From: Planctomycetaceae bacterium
GTDB taxonomy: Bacteria > Planctomycetota > Planctomycetia > Pirellulales > Lacipirellulaceae
Assembly: GCA_003233055.1 (NCBI GenBank)
Contig: QIKP01000039.1
Coordinates: 62,001-126,000, forward strand
Direction of reading: 5' to 3'
DNA: 64,000 nt
Positions 33,289 to 41,851 of the stretch are shown piece by piece. Every line of letters starts with the position of its first letter. Within the stretch, counting starts at the first letter, position 1. The notes beneath the pieces were generated by a model, which was not told the DNA's origin, searched no databases, and saw nothing but the letters and a program-made list of their open reading frames with translations. Both the position numbers and the translations under genes were made by a program.

Positions 33289-35796
33289 CTACTTCTTCCC
33301 TTGGTCGTCCGCCGGCTCTTCTTTTTTCTTCTGGAACTGCAGCAGGTCACCGAACGACCGCAGGGCCTCTTTGCCCTCGGCCATGTCCTTAGTGATCGGG
33401 ACGACGTTTTGCTTGGCGCGGCGTTCGAAAGAGCCCGTTCGTTCGCGAGGTTTGTCTTGGCGCGAGCCACGCCGACCACCGGCTGGTTTTTTTCCACGTC
33501 GCGATGAGGCAGGCTTGCCGGTCGCTGTTGACTTAGCTGCAGCAGGCCGACTGCTGCGAGCCTTCGATTTATCGCGAGGCCTGCGATGCGAAGAGCCTCG
33601 CTCCGACCGAGGCTTCTCGGTGCCAGGCTCGATCATCGTCAACGCAACGCGCCGGCGATCGCTATCGATACCGGTCACCCAGCAATCGATCTGATCGCCG
33701 ATGGAAACGACCAGATGGGGGTCGCGGACAAACTCGTTATTAAGCTGGCTAACATGGACCAAGCCGCTATCGGTGAGCCCCACATCTACGAACGCGCCAA
33801 AGTCGACCACGTTGAGGACCGTGCCACGAAGCTGCATGCCGACCGTTAAGTCGTCGATCTTCACCACATCTCTGCGAAAGACAGGCGGAGGAAGGTCGGT
33901 GCGGAGGTCGCGTCCAGGACGTTCGAGTGCCTCGATGAGTTGCGACAAGGCGTGTTCGCCCAACTCCAGTTTTGCAGCGAGGGTGGGCCGCTCATAGGGC
34001 GCGAGGGCCGAGGCGAAAACATCGCTCCAACCTTCCGAGCCGACTTGCGCCGCTTCGATACGGAGTTCCGCCAGTAGTCGTCCTGCTGCCTCGTAGCTTT
34101 CCGGATGAACCCAGGTGGCGTCGAGCGGATTCTCGCCCCCCTCGATTTTCAAGAATCCAGCCGCCTGCTCAAACGTTGTCGCACCGAGCCCCTTGACCTC
34201 CTGCAACGCCTTACGCGTCGGAAAGGGCCCTCGTTCGGTCCGGTGTTCCAGGATGCGACGAGCGACCAACTGGTTGAGCCCCGCAACATTTTTGAGGAGC
34301 GCCATGCTGGCGGTGTTGACATCGACGCCGACGAAACTGACGCATGACCGGACCGTGCTTTCGAGCGTCTCCCGCAGGTGGGCTGGCTTGGCGTCGTGTT
34401 GGTAAAGACCGACGCCAATGCTTGCCGGATCGATTTTAACCAACTCGCTCATCGGATCTTGAAGGCGTCGCCCGATGGAGATCGCACTTCGATCGATCGC
34501 CTCGCAATCGGGAAACTCCTCGCGTCCAATCGCGCTGGCAGAATAGACGCTCGCGCCCGCTTCATTGACGATGACGTACTGAAGGTCGGTGTCGGCCAGA
34601 TCGCTTGCTAGCAGATCGGCCACCAAGGTTTCTGTCGGCCGACATGCAGAGCCGTTGCCAATGGCGACGATGCTTGGCCTCTGTTCGCGGAGGAGCTCGA
34701 GCAGTTTTTTCCGGGAGGCGGCCTGCGATTCGTTGGAACCCGTGATGTGGATCAGCCCCAAGGTAATCAGCGCCCCTTGCTCGTCGAGCATCGCGATCTT
34801 GCATCCGTTCTTGTAACCAGGGTCGATCGCCAAGACTCTTCGCCCCGGGACCGGCGGTTGCACCAGGAGGGCTCGGAGGTTGCGGGCGAAAACCTCGACG
34901 GCGTGGGCTTCCGCCTTGTCGGTCAGCTCCCGCCGCGCCTCCCTCTCGAGGCTGGGCAGAATGAGCCGCTGCAGCGAGTCCCGCGCGCAGCCCCGCAAGA
35001 AGTCAGCATGGCGATGATCGGGCGCGACGAGATCCTCGATGGCGAGTTTCTCGAGCGCCGCGGCGTCGAAGTCGAACGAGACGCGGAGTACCTTTGCCTT
35101 TTCGCCGCGATTGATCGCAAGCACCCGATGAGGTGGAATTCGCGAGAGCGCTTCTTGGAAGTCGAAGTAATCTTTGAAGAGGGGATTCTTCTTGTGGTCG
35201 TCCCGGATCTTCGTCGCGACGAGCTTGCCCGTCTTGCGGAACAGCTTTCGCAGCCGCTGACGAAGTTCTACCTGCTCGCTGAATCGCTCCGCAAGGAGAT
35301 GCCCTGCGCCAATCAGCGCGAGAGCTGTCTCCCGTACCCCCTCATTCACGAAATCCGCGGCGCGGGCGTCGAGGTCGGAACAGGCGGCTGCTTCGGTAAG
35401 AATATCTTCCGCTAGTTCCGCAAGGCCTTGCTCACGAGCCCTAGCCGCGAGCGACTGTTTCTTTGGCTTGAACGGGAGGTAGAGGTCTTCGAGCCGCCGG
35501 AGCGTTCCTGCCTTCTCGATCAGCTTCCGCAAATCGTCAGTCAGCTTGTTCTGTGATTGGAGCGATCGAAGGATCGTCCCTTTTCGCTGCTCGAGCTGTC
35601 GAAGTTCGAGAACCCCCTGCCGGACCTGTTCGATCTGCTGTTCATCCAGGCCGCCGGTCTGGTCCCGGCGGTAGCGCGTGAGGAAGGGAATCGTGTTGCC
35701 CGCATCGAGTAGCTCGGAGGTGGAGCGCACCGATTCTAAAGGCAGCTGCAAGTCGCGAGCTACGCGTGCGAGGTCGACTAACAACTGATGATCCAT
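33289..35796 (-). CDS. tex: Tex-family RNA-binding transcription accessory protein
   Basis: 835 residues from ATG 35796 (MDHQLLVDLARVARDLQLPL). Domain order is that of Tex: helical N-terminal domain (TIPFLTRYRRDQTGGLDEQQ), YqgF/RNase H-like domain (RRVLAIDPGYKNGCKIA, IVAIGNGSACRPTE), helix-hairpin-helix (FVGVDVNTASMALLKNVAGL, KALQEVKGLGATTFEQAAGF) and an S1 domain (GMQLRGTVLNVVDFGAFVDV). The last about 80 residues are a Lys/Arg/Ser-rich tail. Tex associates with transcription and RNA. It is divergent from the small gene at 36055. Confidence 0.95.
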   Translation of the reverse strand: MDHQLLVDLARVARDLQLPLESVRSTSELLDAGNTIPFLTRYRRDQTGGLDEQQIEQVRQGVLELRQLEQRKGTILRSLQSQNKLTDDLRKLIEKAGTLRRLEDLYLPFKPKKQSLAARAREQGLAELAEDILTEAAACSDLDARAADFVNEGVRETALALIGAGHLLAERFSEQVELRQRLRKLFRKTGKLVATKIRDDHKKNPLFKDYFDFQEALSRIPPHRVLAINRGEKAKVLRVSFDFDAAALEKLAIEDLVAPDHRHADFLRGCARDSLQRLILPSLEREARRELTDKAEAHAVEVFARNLRALLVQPPVPGRRVLAIDPGYKNGCKIAMLDEQGALITLGLIHITGSNESQAASRKKLLELLREQRPSIVAIGNGSACRPTETLVADLLASDLADTDLQYVIVNEAGASVYSASAIGREEFPDCEAIDRSAISIGRRLQDPMSELVKIDPASIGVGLYQHDAKPAHLRETLESTVRSCVSFVGVDVNTASMALLKNVAGLNQLVARRILEHRTERGPFPTRKALQEVKGLGATTFEQAAGFLKIEGGENPLDATWVHPESYEAAGRLLAELRIEAAQVGSEGWSDVFASALAPYERPTLAAKLELGEHALSQLIEALERPGRDLRTDLPPPVFRRDVVKIDDLTVGMQLRGTVLNVVDFGAFVDVGLTDSGLVHVSQLNNEFVRDPHLVVSIGDQIDCWVTGIDSDRRRVALTMIEPGTEKPRSERGSSHRRPRDKSKARSSRPAAAKSTATGKPASSRRGKKPAGGRRGSRQDKPRERTGSFERRAKQNVVPITKDMAEGKEALRSFGDLLQFQKKKEEPADDQGKK

Positions 35797-35992
35797 GACA
35801 AGCCTTGCGTCGTGCGAAAGCACGCGCCTGTTACCAAAATAGGTTCCACCGCGACATTGTGGAGGGTGGGTGGGCCGTTTGTCAAGAAACCGTGCCAGCA
35901 AAGCAAGCAATCCGGTAACTATTTTTCTACAAAAGGGGTCCGTTCACACTACTCAGCCTCAACCGATCGTACCGACGATGACGATGAAGGAC

Positions 35993-36020
35993 GGGCCGGA
36001 AGGAATGTCGGCCCTTTTCT
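35993..36020 (+). terminator. Hairpin followed by TTTT upstream of the 82-residue gene
   Basis: GGGCCG (35993-35998) pairs with CGGCCC (36009-36014) around a 10-nt loop, followed by TTTTCT. It lies on the plus strand 35 nt before the start of the 36055 gene with no plus-strand gene upstream, so it may be a leader attenuator or the end of a small RNA transcribed from about 35900. Otherwise 35797-36054 shows no gene. Confidence 0.45.
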
Positions 36021-36054
36021 CATCAAAAACTGGACGTGAAGGAATCACCCCCCA

Positions 36055-36303
36055 ATGCCCTCAACGCGCCTACGAGTCTACCACGGTCCTGACCGAGAGC
36101 CCACGGCCGCCGCCGCCGATTGCGAAGCCGATGGGAATGATACGGTAACGCTTCCTGCGGAGGAGATTATTCCCCTTTTGGCGGACGCCTACTTCAGCCG
36201 ACGGGTCTGGTTGCGTGATTTTGAGGACGAGGCCATCACGATTCCTGCCGACCTGTACGAGGTTTTGGTAGCGTACCGATTCTTCAACCGGCCCTGTGCG
36301 TGA
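36055..36303 (+). CDS. Small conserved protein, unknown function
   Basis: 82 residues starting MPSTRLRVYHGPDREP. The C-terminal half, TLPAEEIIPLLADAYFSRRVWLRDFEDEAITIPADLYEVLVAYRFF, looks like a folded helical domain, and I believe related short proteins occur in other planctomycetes (recollection, not checked). AAGGA lies about 11 nt before the ATG. It stands alone between tex and the PDZ gene, preceded by a terminator-like hairpin and followed by a palindrome. Confidence 0.6.
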   Translation: MPSTRLRVYHGPDREPTAAAADCEADGNDTVTLPAEEIIPLLADAYFSRRVWLRDFEDEAITIPADLYEVLVAYRFFNRPCA

Positions 36304-36324
36304 GCTGCCCTCCTCTCGAGGCAG

Positions 36325-36342
36325 GGACGCCGATCGGCGTCC
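36325..36342. repeat. Perfect 18-bp palindrome
   Basis: GGACGCCGATCGGCGTCC lies 21 nt after the stop codon of the 82-residue gene. It could act in 3'-end stability or be one more dispersed repeat. No second copy was found in the window. Confidence 0.6.
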
Positions 36343-36547
36343 GCTCGTGGCCCCTTGGCGATGGCGCGGCCGACTCAGAATGAGCCCCGCTGTTGTCACA
36401 TTGATGACACTTGCGGCGATTTCCTCGTCGTTGCTGCCATGGCTGCGGAAGCTTTTAAAACTCCCTAACCTGTTTTTCTCCCCTGGGTTAGGCGCAAACC
36501 GACGGAGCCTTCTTCTCCCGGTTGGCATCTCCATTGCTTTGTAGGTT

Positions 36548-36580
36548 GGGCATGATCCGCTATTTGCGGATGCCCTTTTC
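36548..36580 (+). terminator. Probable intrinsic terminator or attenuator before the PDZ gene
   Basis: GGGCA...TCCGC pairs with GCGGATGCCC around TATTT (one small bulge) and is followed by TTTTCC. It lies 245 nt after the 82-residue gene and 28 nt before the PDZ gene, so it may end the first transcript or attenuate the second. Another inverted pair, CCTAACC/GGTTAGG, lies at 36464-36492. The rest of 36304-36608 has no gene. Confidence 0.55.
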
Positions 36581-36608
36581 CCGCACCAACACGCATTGGA
36601 GACCTGCT

Positions 36609-37220
36609 ATGCCCCGTCCACTCACCTTGGCTGTCGCCACGATGGTTGGTTTCAGTTTCTCTGTCGCCGAGGCGACTTCCCCTCCACCATGGATCGCAGC
36701 CCCCCCGATCGTGCTGCCGACCTTCGGCTTCCAGAGCTACAATGTTCGTGGGACCGGCGAACAAGTAACGTTCGTCCGTTGCGGTAGCATGGCGGCGCAG
36801 ATCGGCTTGGAGCCGGGCGACCTGATTGTAAGCCTGAATGGTTTTGCGTTGAGTTACCATGGCGCTTGGGAGCAGGCTCTGCACAATGCGATGCGACAGG
36901 GTGGCCAAATTCACTTCGACATCCGCGACATGCGGACTGGCCGCCTGATCCATCGCGAGGTCTTCGTAGGCGGCCCTGGCGTCGGTCCGATGACGCCGAA
37001 GAGACGTGGCGTCGGGTCGCCCAGGTCCGCATCCCCGCCTGGCCCGGTCGCTAAGGGTGGCCCGTCCTCCCCGTCGCTGAGTGCCGCTCCCAAGTTTCGG
37101 TCGCTCGACTCCACCAATTTTTCGCCTCCGCCACGGACTTCGTCACCGCGGGTCGCCCCGACTAAGCTTGGTCGGGGCTACGGGACCTCCGTTGCGGTTA
37201 CGAAAAACCGAGGAGGATGA
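36609..37220 (+). CDS. Secreted single-PDZ-domain protein
   Basis: 203 residues from the ATG at 36609 with GGAGA upstream. A signal peptide (MPRPLTLAVATMVGFSFSVAEA) is followed by a PDZ domain (about 45-120; MAAQIGLEPGDLIVSLNGFA is the carboxylate-loop and core region). The C-terminal 80 residues are Pro/Ser/Arg-rich and probably disordered. No protease domain, so it is a binding module in the periplasm or cell surface. A family-C palindrome encodes part of the tail (VAPTKLGRG). Confidence 0.75.
   Translation: MPRPLTLAVATMVGFSFSVAEATSPPPWIAAPPIVLPTFGFQSYNVRGTGEQVTFVRCGSMAAQIGLEPGDLIVSLNGFALSYHGAWEQALHNAMRQGGQIHFDIRDMRTGRLIHREVFVGGPGVGPMTPKRRGVGSPRSASPPGPVAKGGPSSPSLSAAPKFRSLDSTNFSPPPRTSSPRVAPTKLGRGYGTSVAVTKNRGG
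37155..37178. repeat. Palindrome, family C, inside the PDZ gene
   Basis: Arms GCCCCGACTAAG and CTTGGTCGGGGC pair 11 of 12 bases. The same sequence with perfect arms is the terminator at 58545-58568. Here it is coding and in frame. Confidence 0.7.
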
Positions 37221-37260
37221 ACGCGGATGTTCGGTGGGTGAATGGGAGCAGGAACTCCGG

Positions 37261-38649
37261 TTACCCCCGAACGGCGTTTGCCGCGACACGTTCTTCGAGG
37301 TTGGGGCGGAAGATCATCAAGAGCAATAAGGGCAGGTACCAAGCGAGCGCAAGTCCTCCCGTGTGGGCATGCCAGAATTGGACGCCCAGCATGATCGCCG
37401 CTGAGCCGCTGAGCAGCGTCCCGAGATTTTTGACCGATGGCCAGAGCGGCATCGAGAGCAGGCTCAGCCCTAGGAACGCCGCGAGGATGGGCCATCGGTA
37501 GACTGGATTCCAATAGTGCCAGGCACCGGAGAGATTTTCGGTTTGGGGCCAATGAATGCCAAGCAGTTGCTGCATCCGTTCGGCAAACATGGCAAGGTCG
37601 GTCGAGGTGCTGATCTGAGTGACAATCAGTGCCAACAGGGCAATGGCCAAACCGATGAGCAGTCGCCAGAATCCCTTCCGCCAGTAATAGCTGATCCACA
37701 ACGGGAGCAGGAAGACAGGGTAATAAATGGTGCCAAAGGCGAGCCCCAGGAAGACGCCCGAAAGCATCGGCCTGCGATAAGTGTAGACGGCCCAAACCAT
37801 CAATGCCGCCGGGAGCAAGTGGGTACTGCTGCCGGCCCACATGGCCGTGTAGGGCAGCAAGAGGTAAAGCATGGCCGGAGCAATCCCCATGCTGATGTTC
37901 CCAAAATGCCGGGCACCAATCAGCACCATTCCGAGCACGATCATCATTTGGCTGAGGATCGCAGTGACCTTGGCGGTAACGACTTGGCCGGTGGTAAACT
38001 GCTGCGTTTCGGTCGTTCCTTCTTTCCACTCGTCGCGGTCTGTTGCGGTTGCTCTTTCCTGAGCGTTGCGTTTGGCTCGGTCCTCGGCAATCGGCTGCAC
38101 CAAAGGCCGTGCGGCTTTTTCGCCCATGATTCGTTCGGTAAAGATGGCGGGCAGCGAGAAAAAAAGTGGGTTTCCCGGGCCATGGGTTTCAAGCGTACTC
38201 GACTCGACCCGTGAGGCGGTCCCGTCGCTCAGGTGTTCGGCCCGCTGCACGGAACGCAGGTCTGACTTATCCGCCTCGCCGGTGATGACGTTGGCCATCA
38301 GGAAAAAGAAGAGCGTTACCGCCAGGAATGCCATGCCGGGCGCGTTCATGTTCGGTTCGAGGAGAGGCCTGCGAACCATGGCCGAGTCCACAAACGCTCG
38401 GACGAGGAGGAGCCCATTGATGCCAAAGAGCCACCAGTAACCTAGCTGCTCGATAACCGCCGAAGCATTTTCGATGCCGTACCGCACACTCAGCAGTCCT
38501 GGTGCCAAAAGGAGTAACAGCACCAGGTCGAGATTGCGTGTGCTCCAAATACGATTGAATTTAAAGAAGAGCGCAACGATCAGCAGCGCCGACAGATAAG
38601 CCCATGTCGTCGGCTCTAGTCGTTCGTATCGAAAAAGGATTTCGCTCAT
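37261..38649 (-). CDS. Polytopic membrane protein, GT-C glycosyltransferase-like
   Basis: 462 residues with about ten membrane helices. The arrangement of alternating short loops, with WAVYTYRRPMLSGVFLGLAF and YYPVFLLPLWISYYWRKG, resembles GT87/DUF2029-type mannosyltransferases, but the N-terminal Asp signature is not evident, so the function is only suggested. A hydrophilic insertion (about 145-210, QRAEHLSDGTASRVESS) lies between helices 4 and 5. It is transcribed alone, tail to tail with the PDZ gene. Confidence 0.65.
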   Translation of the reverse strand: MSEILFRYERLEPTTWAYLSALLIVALFFKFNRIWSTRNLDLVLLLLLAPGLLSVRYGIENASAVIEQLGYWWLFGINGLLLVRAFVDSAMVRRPLLEPNMNAPGMAFLAVTLFFFLMANVITGEADKSDLRSVQRAEHLSDGTASRVESSTLETHGPGNPLFFSLPAIFTERIMGEKAARPLVQPIAEDRAKRNAQERATATDRDEWKEGTTETQQFTTGQVVTAKVTAILSQMMIVLGMVLIGARHFGNISMGIAPAMLYLLLPYTAMWAGSSTHLLPAALMVWAVYTYRRPMLSGVFLGLAFGTIYYPVFLLPLWISYYWRKGFWRLLIGLAIALLALIVTQISTSTDLAMFAERMQQLLGIHWPQTENLSGAWHYWNPVYRWPILAAFLGLSLLSMPLWPSVKNLGTLLSGSAAIMLGVQFWHAHTGGLALAWYLPLLLLMIFRPNLEERVAANAVRG

Positions 38650-38755
38650 CGTCGCGTTGGTTCGCAGGTGGAAGGGTCATATTGCGAGTCCGTGCCATTC
38701 TGCAGGATAGGCGAAACGGGGCGATTTGCAATCGGGCTCACGGGCCTGCCGTCGG

Positions 38756-39361
38756 CTAACCGAGCCAAACGGCTGCCTTTTCGAGCATGCGCAGCACGCT
38801 TTGCTCGCCGGTCAAGGAACGAATCGCCGCCTCGTCGAACCACCCCACCCCGTGCGATTCGTCGCTCACCTGGAGTGCTGCGTCGCGGCTCGACGCTTCA
38901 CTGGCGATAAACAGAAAACGGAGGTCGTGGTGGTCGTGGGCGTCGTCCAGCATCCGGCCAGCGGCATCGAATCGTGCAGGGATCTGGTGGATATCGACAT
39001 CGAAGATCGCAGGCAACCCGCCGCGCCCGACCAACGTGAGATCGGCGAGCCCCGTTTCCTCCTCCGCTTCCTTCCGAGCGACTTTGGCGATGTCGCCCTC
39101 GCCGTCCGCATGCCCCCCCGGCTGGAGCCACCGGCCGAGCTTGCGATGATGCACGAGCGCTGCGCGTCGGTGGTCCGCCGACACCACCCAAGCCGACCCC
39201 GTGATATGCCCCGGCCTACAGGTGCGCAAGAAACAATCGGCGTGGCCTTCGACCAGCGAGACAATCGGCGACACCATGTCCGCTTCACTCGGGTAGCCAT
39301 CCAAATAACGATCGAGCATTTGAATCAGGTCGTAGCGATTCATGAGTCGTTCGTCGTCCAT
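38756..39361 (-). CDS. Nudix-family hydrolase
   Basis: 201 residues. The Nudix box is GGHADGEGDIAKVARKEAEE followed by ETGL; the REUxEExGU part reads KEAEEETGL, while the first glutamate of the consensus is glycine. The N-terminal part ITGSAWVVSADHRRAALVHHRKLGRWLQPG is typical of the subfamily. It probably hydrolyses a nucleoside diphosphate derivative; the substrate is unknown. The ATG at 39361 is used; MNRYDLIQML six codons on is an alternative. It sits 25 bp behind the lipoate ligase-like gene on the same strand. Confidence 0.88.
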   Translation of the reverse strand: MDDERLMNRYDLIQMLDRYLDGYPSEADMVSPIVSLVEGHADCFLRTCRPGHITGSAWVVSADHRRAALVHHRKLGRWLQPGGHADGEGDIAKVARKEAEEETGLADLTLVGRGGLPAIFDVDIHQIPARFDAAGRMLDDAHDHHDLRFLFIASEASSRDAALQVSDESHGVGWFDEAAIRSLTGEQSVLRMLEKAAVWLG

Positions 39362-39386
39362 TCGTGGTTAAGTCGTTGACAAAGCA

Positions 39387-40121
39387 TTATCGGCCTTCGT
39401 TCCACTCGGTCCGTTCATAGCGATCGCGGACCAACTGAGCAACCCGTTCCCGAGGCCAATCGGCCAAATTTTCGTGCGCGTTCCATGACTCAGCAATCGC
39501 CTGCGAGAGGATGTCGCGGTCGCTGTTCAGGTTCGCAACAAACGATTCGTGATCGCGCCCGTCGCGGTAGTCGGGTGATCGAGGTGGGGGGAGAAGGCAT
39601 CGCTGGATGAGCGACAAATCGTAGTCGTAGAGGAGCGTTCCGTGGTACAGGAAGGCGTTGCGCGAGAGACGAAGGCTGTTGCCAGAAACTTTCCGCGATG
39701 CCTTGGGAAGAGCCGCGAGCACCAAGTCACTCGTGCCGGCGAGCTGGGCGGGAAAGCCGAGCTGCTGAAGCGGCCTGGCGATCCCTTCAAGAACGTATTG
39801 ATGGAGTTGGTTGATGTCGTTTCCGGTCCTGGATGGGAAGGGGGCAACCACGGCGTACATCAGGCAGCCGGGCCCCGCAAGGATCGTCATCCCGCCACTC
39901 ACTCGACGAAGGATCGGAATGCCGAGCTGGCGACAGGCAACCGCATCGACCTCTTGGGCGAGACGCGTCGCCCGCCCGACGACGACGACCGGCTGGGGGG
40001 ATTCCCAAAGCCGCAGCACGCCGCCCCGGGGGAGTTCTCCCGCCTCGTAGGCATGGAGCAGTGCCTCGTCGAGCGCGAGGTTCTCCGCCGGCGTGTCGAG
40101 TGTGAGTTCCAGTCGTTCCAT
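39387..40121 (-). CDS. Lipoate-protein ligase / lipoyl-octanoyl transferase family protein
   Basis: 244 residues of the biotin/lipoate A/B ligase fold (PF03099). LRLWESPQPVVVVGRATR and RRVSGGMTILAGPGCLMYAV are the substrate-binding strands; the usual RRxSGGG reads SGGM. The catalytic lysine is in SRKVSGNSLRLSRNAFLYHGTLL. It would attach lipoyl or octanoyl groups to the aceF lipoyl domain encoded at 11-13 kb. It could be an LplA or a LipM-like transferase. The ATG at 40121 (MERLELTLD) is chosen; another ATG lies 4 codons upstream. Confidence 0.85.
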   Translation of the reverse strand: MERLELTLDTPAENLALDEALLHAYEAGELPRGGVLRLWESPQPVVVVGRATRLAQEVDAVACRQLGIPILRRVSGGMTILAGPGCLMYAVVAPFPSRTGNDINQLHQYVLEGIARPLQQLGFPAQLAGTSDLVLAALPKASRKVSGNSLRLSRNAFLYHGTLLYDYDLSLIQRCLLPPPRSPDYRDGRDHESFVANLNSDRDILSQAIAESWNAHENLADWPRERVAQLVRDRYERTEWNEGR

Positions 40122-40134
40122 AAGGCATGGCATG

Positions 40135-40156
40135 GCGAGGCCGCTTCAGCGGCCAG
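40135..40156. repeat. Short palindrome, family B, upstream of the lipoate ligase-like gene
   Basis: GGCCGCT-TC-AGCGGCC with flanks GCGA and AG. It begins two bases upstream of the alternative ATG of the lipoate ligase-like gene. Confidence 0.7.
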
Positions 40157-40530
40157 GCGTCTAGGCGTCTAGCAAATCCCCTCTCCATCAATTTCACTCT
40201 GTAGCGATTACGCCAATTGCACCGCACGCAGACCGGAAAAACAAGCGCCCGAGCCACCGATTGCACCTTGCTAGCGACGGGAGTGTCGCCTCACAATGAA
40301 TAGCGACTTGAGTTTTTTATTGGACGGAAGTGCGGGAAAGCATGAATGTTTTTGCTCGATTAGCACCTGTATCGGTCTTTTTTAATTTGCCGCGCGGCGT
40401 TTTATCAGGCAAACTTAACGGATGAGGTCTCTGCTGGCCTCGGAATATCGTCGTGAAATGGGTGCGTGGTGGGGCCGAATGGCCTGGCCATGCGGTTACA
40501 TGGCTCCTCGCTGGGGTGGTATCACACAGT
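40157..40530. other. Intergenic stretch without recognised gene
   Basis: About 370 bp between the divergent lipoate ligase-like and YTV-repeat genes. It contains a small hairpin (GCGAC/GTCGC near 40275) and an AT-rich run around 40375-40390, both unassigned. Presumably it holds the promoters of both genes; I could not pick convincing boxes. Confidence 0.5.
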
Positions 40531-41739
40531 ATGAAAAATTCCTGCATCACGTCGCCGTTTTGGCGATACGTCCTTTGTGGCATGGTTGTCTTCGGTTCGT
40601 TGCCGATAGCGCCAGCGCAGTCACAGTCTGTGCCGTCACAAGAGGCGAGCAACCCCTGCTGCCCGCCCGCCTACCGCCTCCAGTGCCAGACAGTCTACGA
40701 AGAAAAGCAGCTCACCTGCTACCGAACCGTCTGCGAGACCGCTTACGAAACTCGAAAGATCACTCGACAAGTACCTGTGTTCGAGACCCAACAACGGGAG
40801 CGTCGCTACAGCGTGCTCAAACCGGTGACCGAAACGTCCGTTCGCCGGGAACGCTACAGCGTGCAGCGACCCGTTTTCGAGACACGCTATCGCGATGCGA
40901 GCTACAACCGCGTCCGCAATGTCGTCGAGACGCATCACCGCCAGGAGCGGCATACCGTGCAACGCCCGGTAGTAGAAACCCAGATGCGGCAGGAAACCTA
41001 TTGCGTGCAGCGCCCGGTGGTGGAGACCCTCCAGCGTGAGCAATGCCGCATCGTCATGCGACCGGTGACGACCTGCCGGACACAAACCGTCGATCAAGGA
41101 TGTTACGTCAACCAAGTGGTCGGCGTGCAGCCGGCTGCTGCAAGCTGGCCGCAACTCCGCTGGATGCCGCCGACACAGGCCGTGGATCCTCGGACGGGAG
41201 TGATTCAAACGCAGCGCCCGGGACTCGCTTGGGTCACGACCCAAGCCCCGCCTCGACAACTTGTGCAGAAAGTTTGGAAGCCCAACCTTGTTGCCGTCCA
41301 AATCCCGACGACGACCCTGGTGCCAGAGCGGGTTGTCGAAAAAGTACCGGTGCAGGTGACCCGCATGGTAACCGAGCAGCGAACCCGACAGGTGCCTGTC
41401 CGCGTTTGTCGGATGGTGACCGAGGAAAAGGTCCGCACGATCCCCTACACCACTTGCCGCCAAGTCGTCGAGCGGATTGAACGACAAGTCCCCGTCCGCG
41501 TCTGCCGAATGGTGTGCGAAGAACGCGTCCGTGAGGTGCCGGTCACCACTTGCCGAATGGTCCGCGAGGAGCGAGTGGAGCCATACCAGGTGCGGGTTTG
41601 CAAGATGGTGGCGCGGACCGAAACGATTCAAGTACCCCACACCGTCCGCAAGCAAGTGCCCTACACTCGCACGATTCGCGTGCCACGGACGGTGATGGTC
41701 CGCGTCCCGGTCGATCCTTGTAGTACCTGTGCAGGCTAA
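40531..41739 (+). CDS. Secreted YTV-type repeat protein
   Basis: 402 residues from the ATG at 40531 with a signal peptide (MKNSCITSPFWRYVLCGMVV to APAQS). The mature part is built of short beta-like repeats. The N-terminal set follows Y-x-V-x-RPVxET (ERYSVQRPVFETRYRD, RHTVQRPVVETQMRQ, TYCVQRPVVETLQRE). The C-terminal set reads VPVRVCRMVTEEKVR, VPVRVCRMVCEERVR and VPVTTCRMVREERVE. It is rich in Cys and Arg and ends CSTCAG. This matches the YTV repeat family of planctomycetes (PF07639, recalled), thought to belong to the cell wall. Disulfide cross-linking is likely but inferred. Confidence 0.85.
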   Translation: MKNSCITSPFWRYVLCGMVVFGSLPIAPAQSQSVPSQEASNPCCPPAYRLQCQTVYEEKQLTCYRTVCETAYETRKITRQVPVFETQQRERRYSVLKPVTETSVRRERYSVQRPVFETRYRDASYNRVRNVVETHHRQERHTVQRPVVETQMRQETYCVQRPVVETLQREQCRIVMRPVTTCRTQTVDQGCYVNQVVGVQPAAASWPQLRWMPPTQAVDPRTGVIQTQRPGLAWVTTQAPPRQLVQKVWKPNLVAVQIPTTTLVPERVVEKVPVQVTRMVTEQRTRQVPVRVCRMVTEEKVRTIPYTTCRQVVERIERQVPVRVCRMVCEERVREVPVTTCRMVREERVEPYQVRVCKMVARTETIQVPHTVRKQVPYTRTIRVPRTVMVRVPVDPCSTCAG

Positions 41740-41851
41740 GGGCCTTTGTCGACTCTTGGACGCTTGCCTTACGAAATGCAATTGGGGCACCACGAAGTGC
41801 AATCCGACAGGGATGCTGGCCCGCGCACCGAAATCTTTCACTTGGAGCAGG

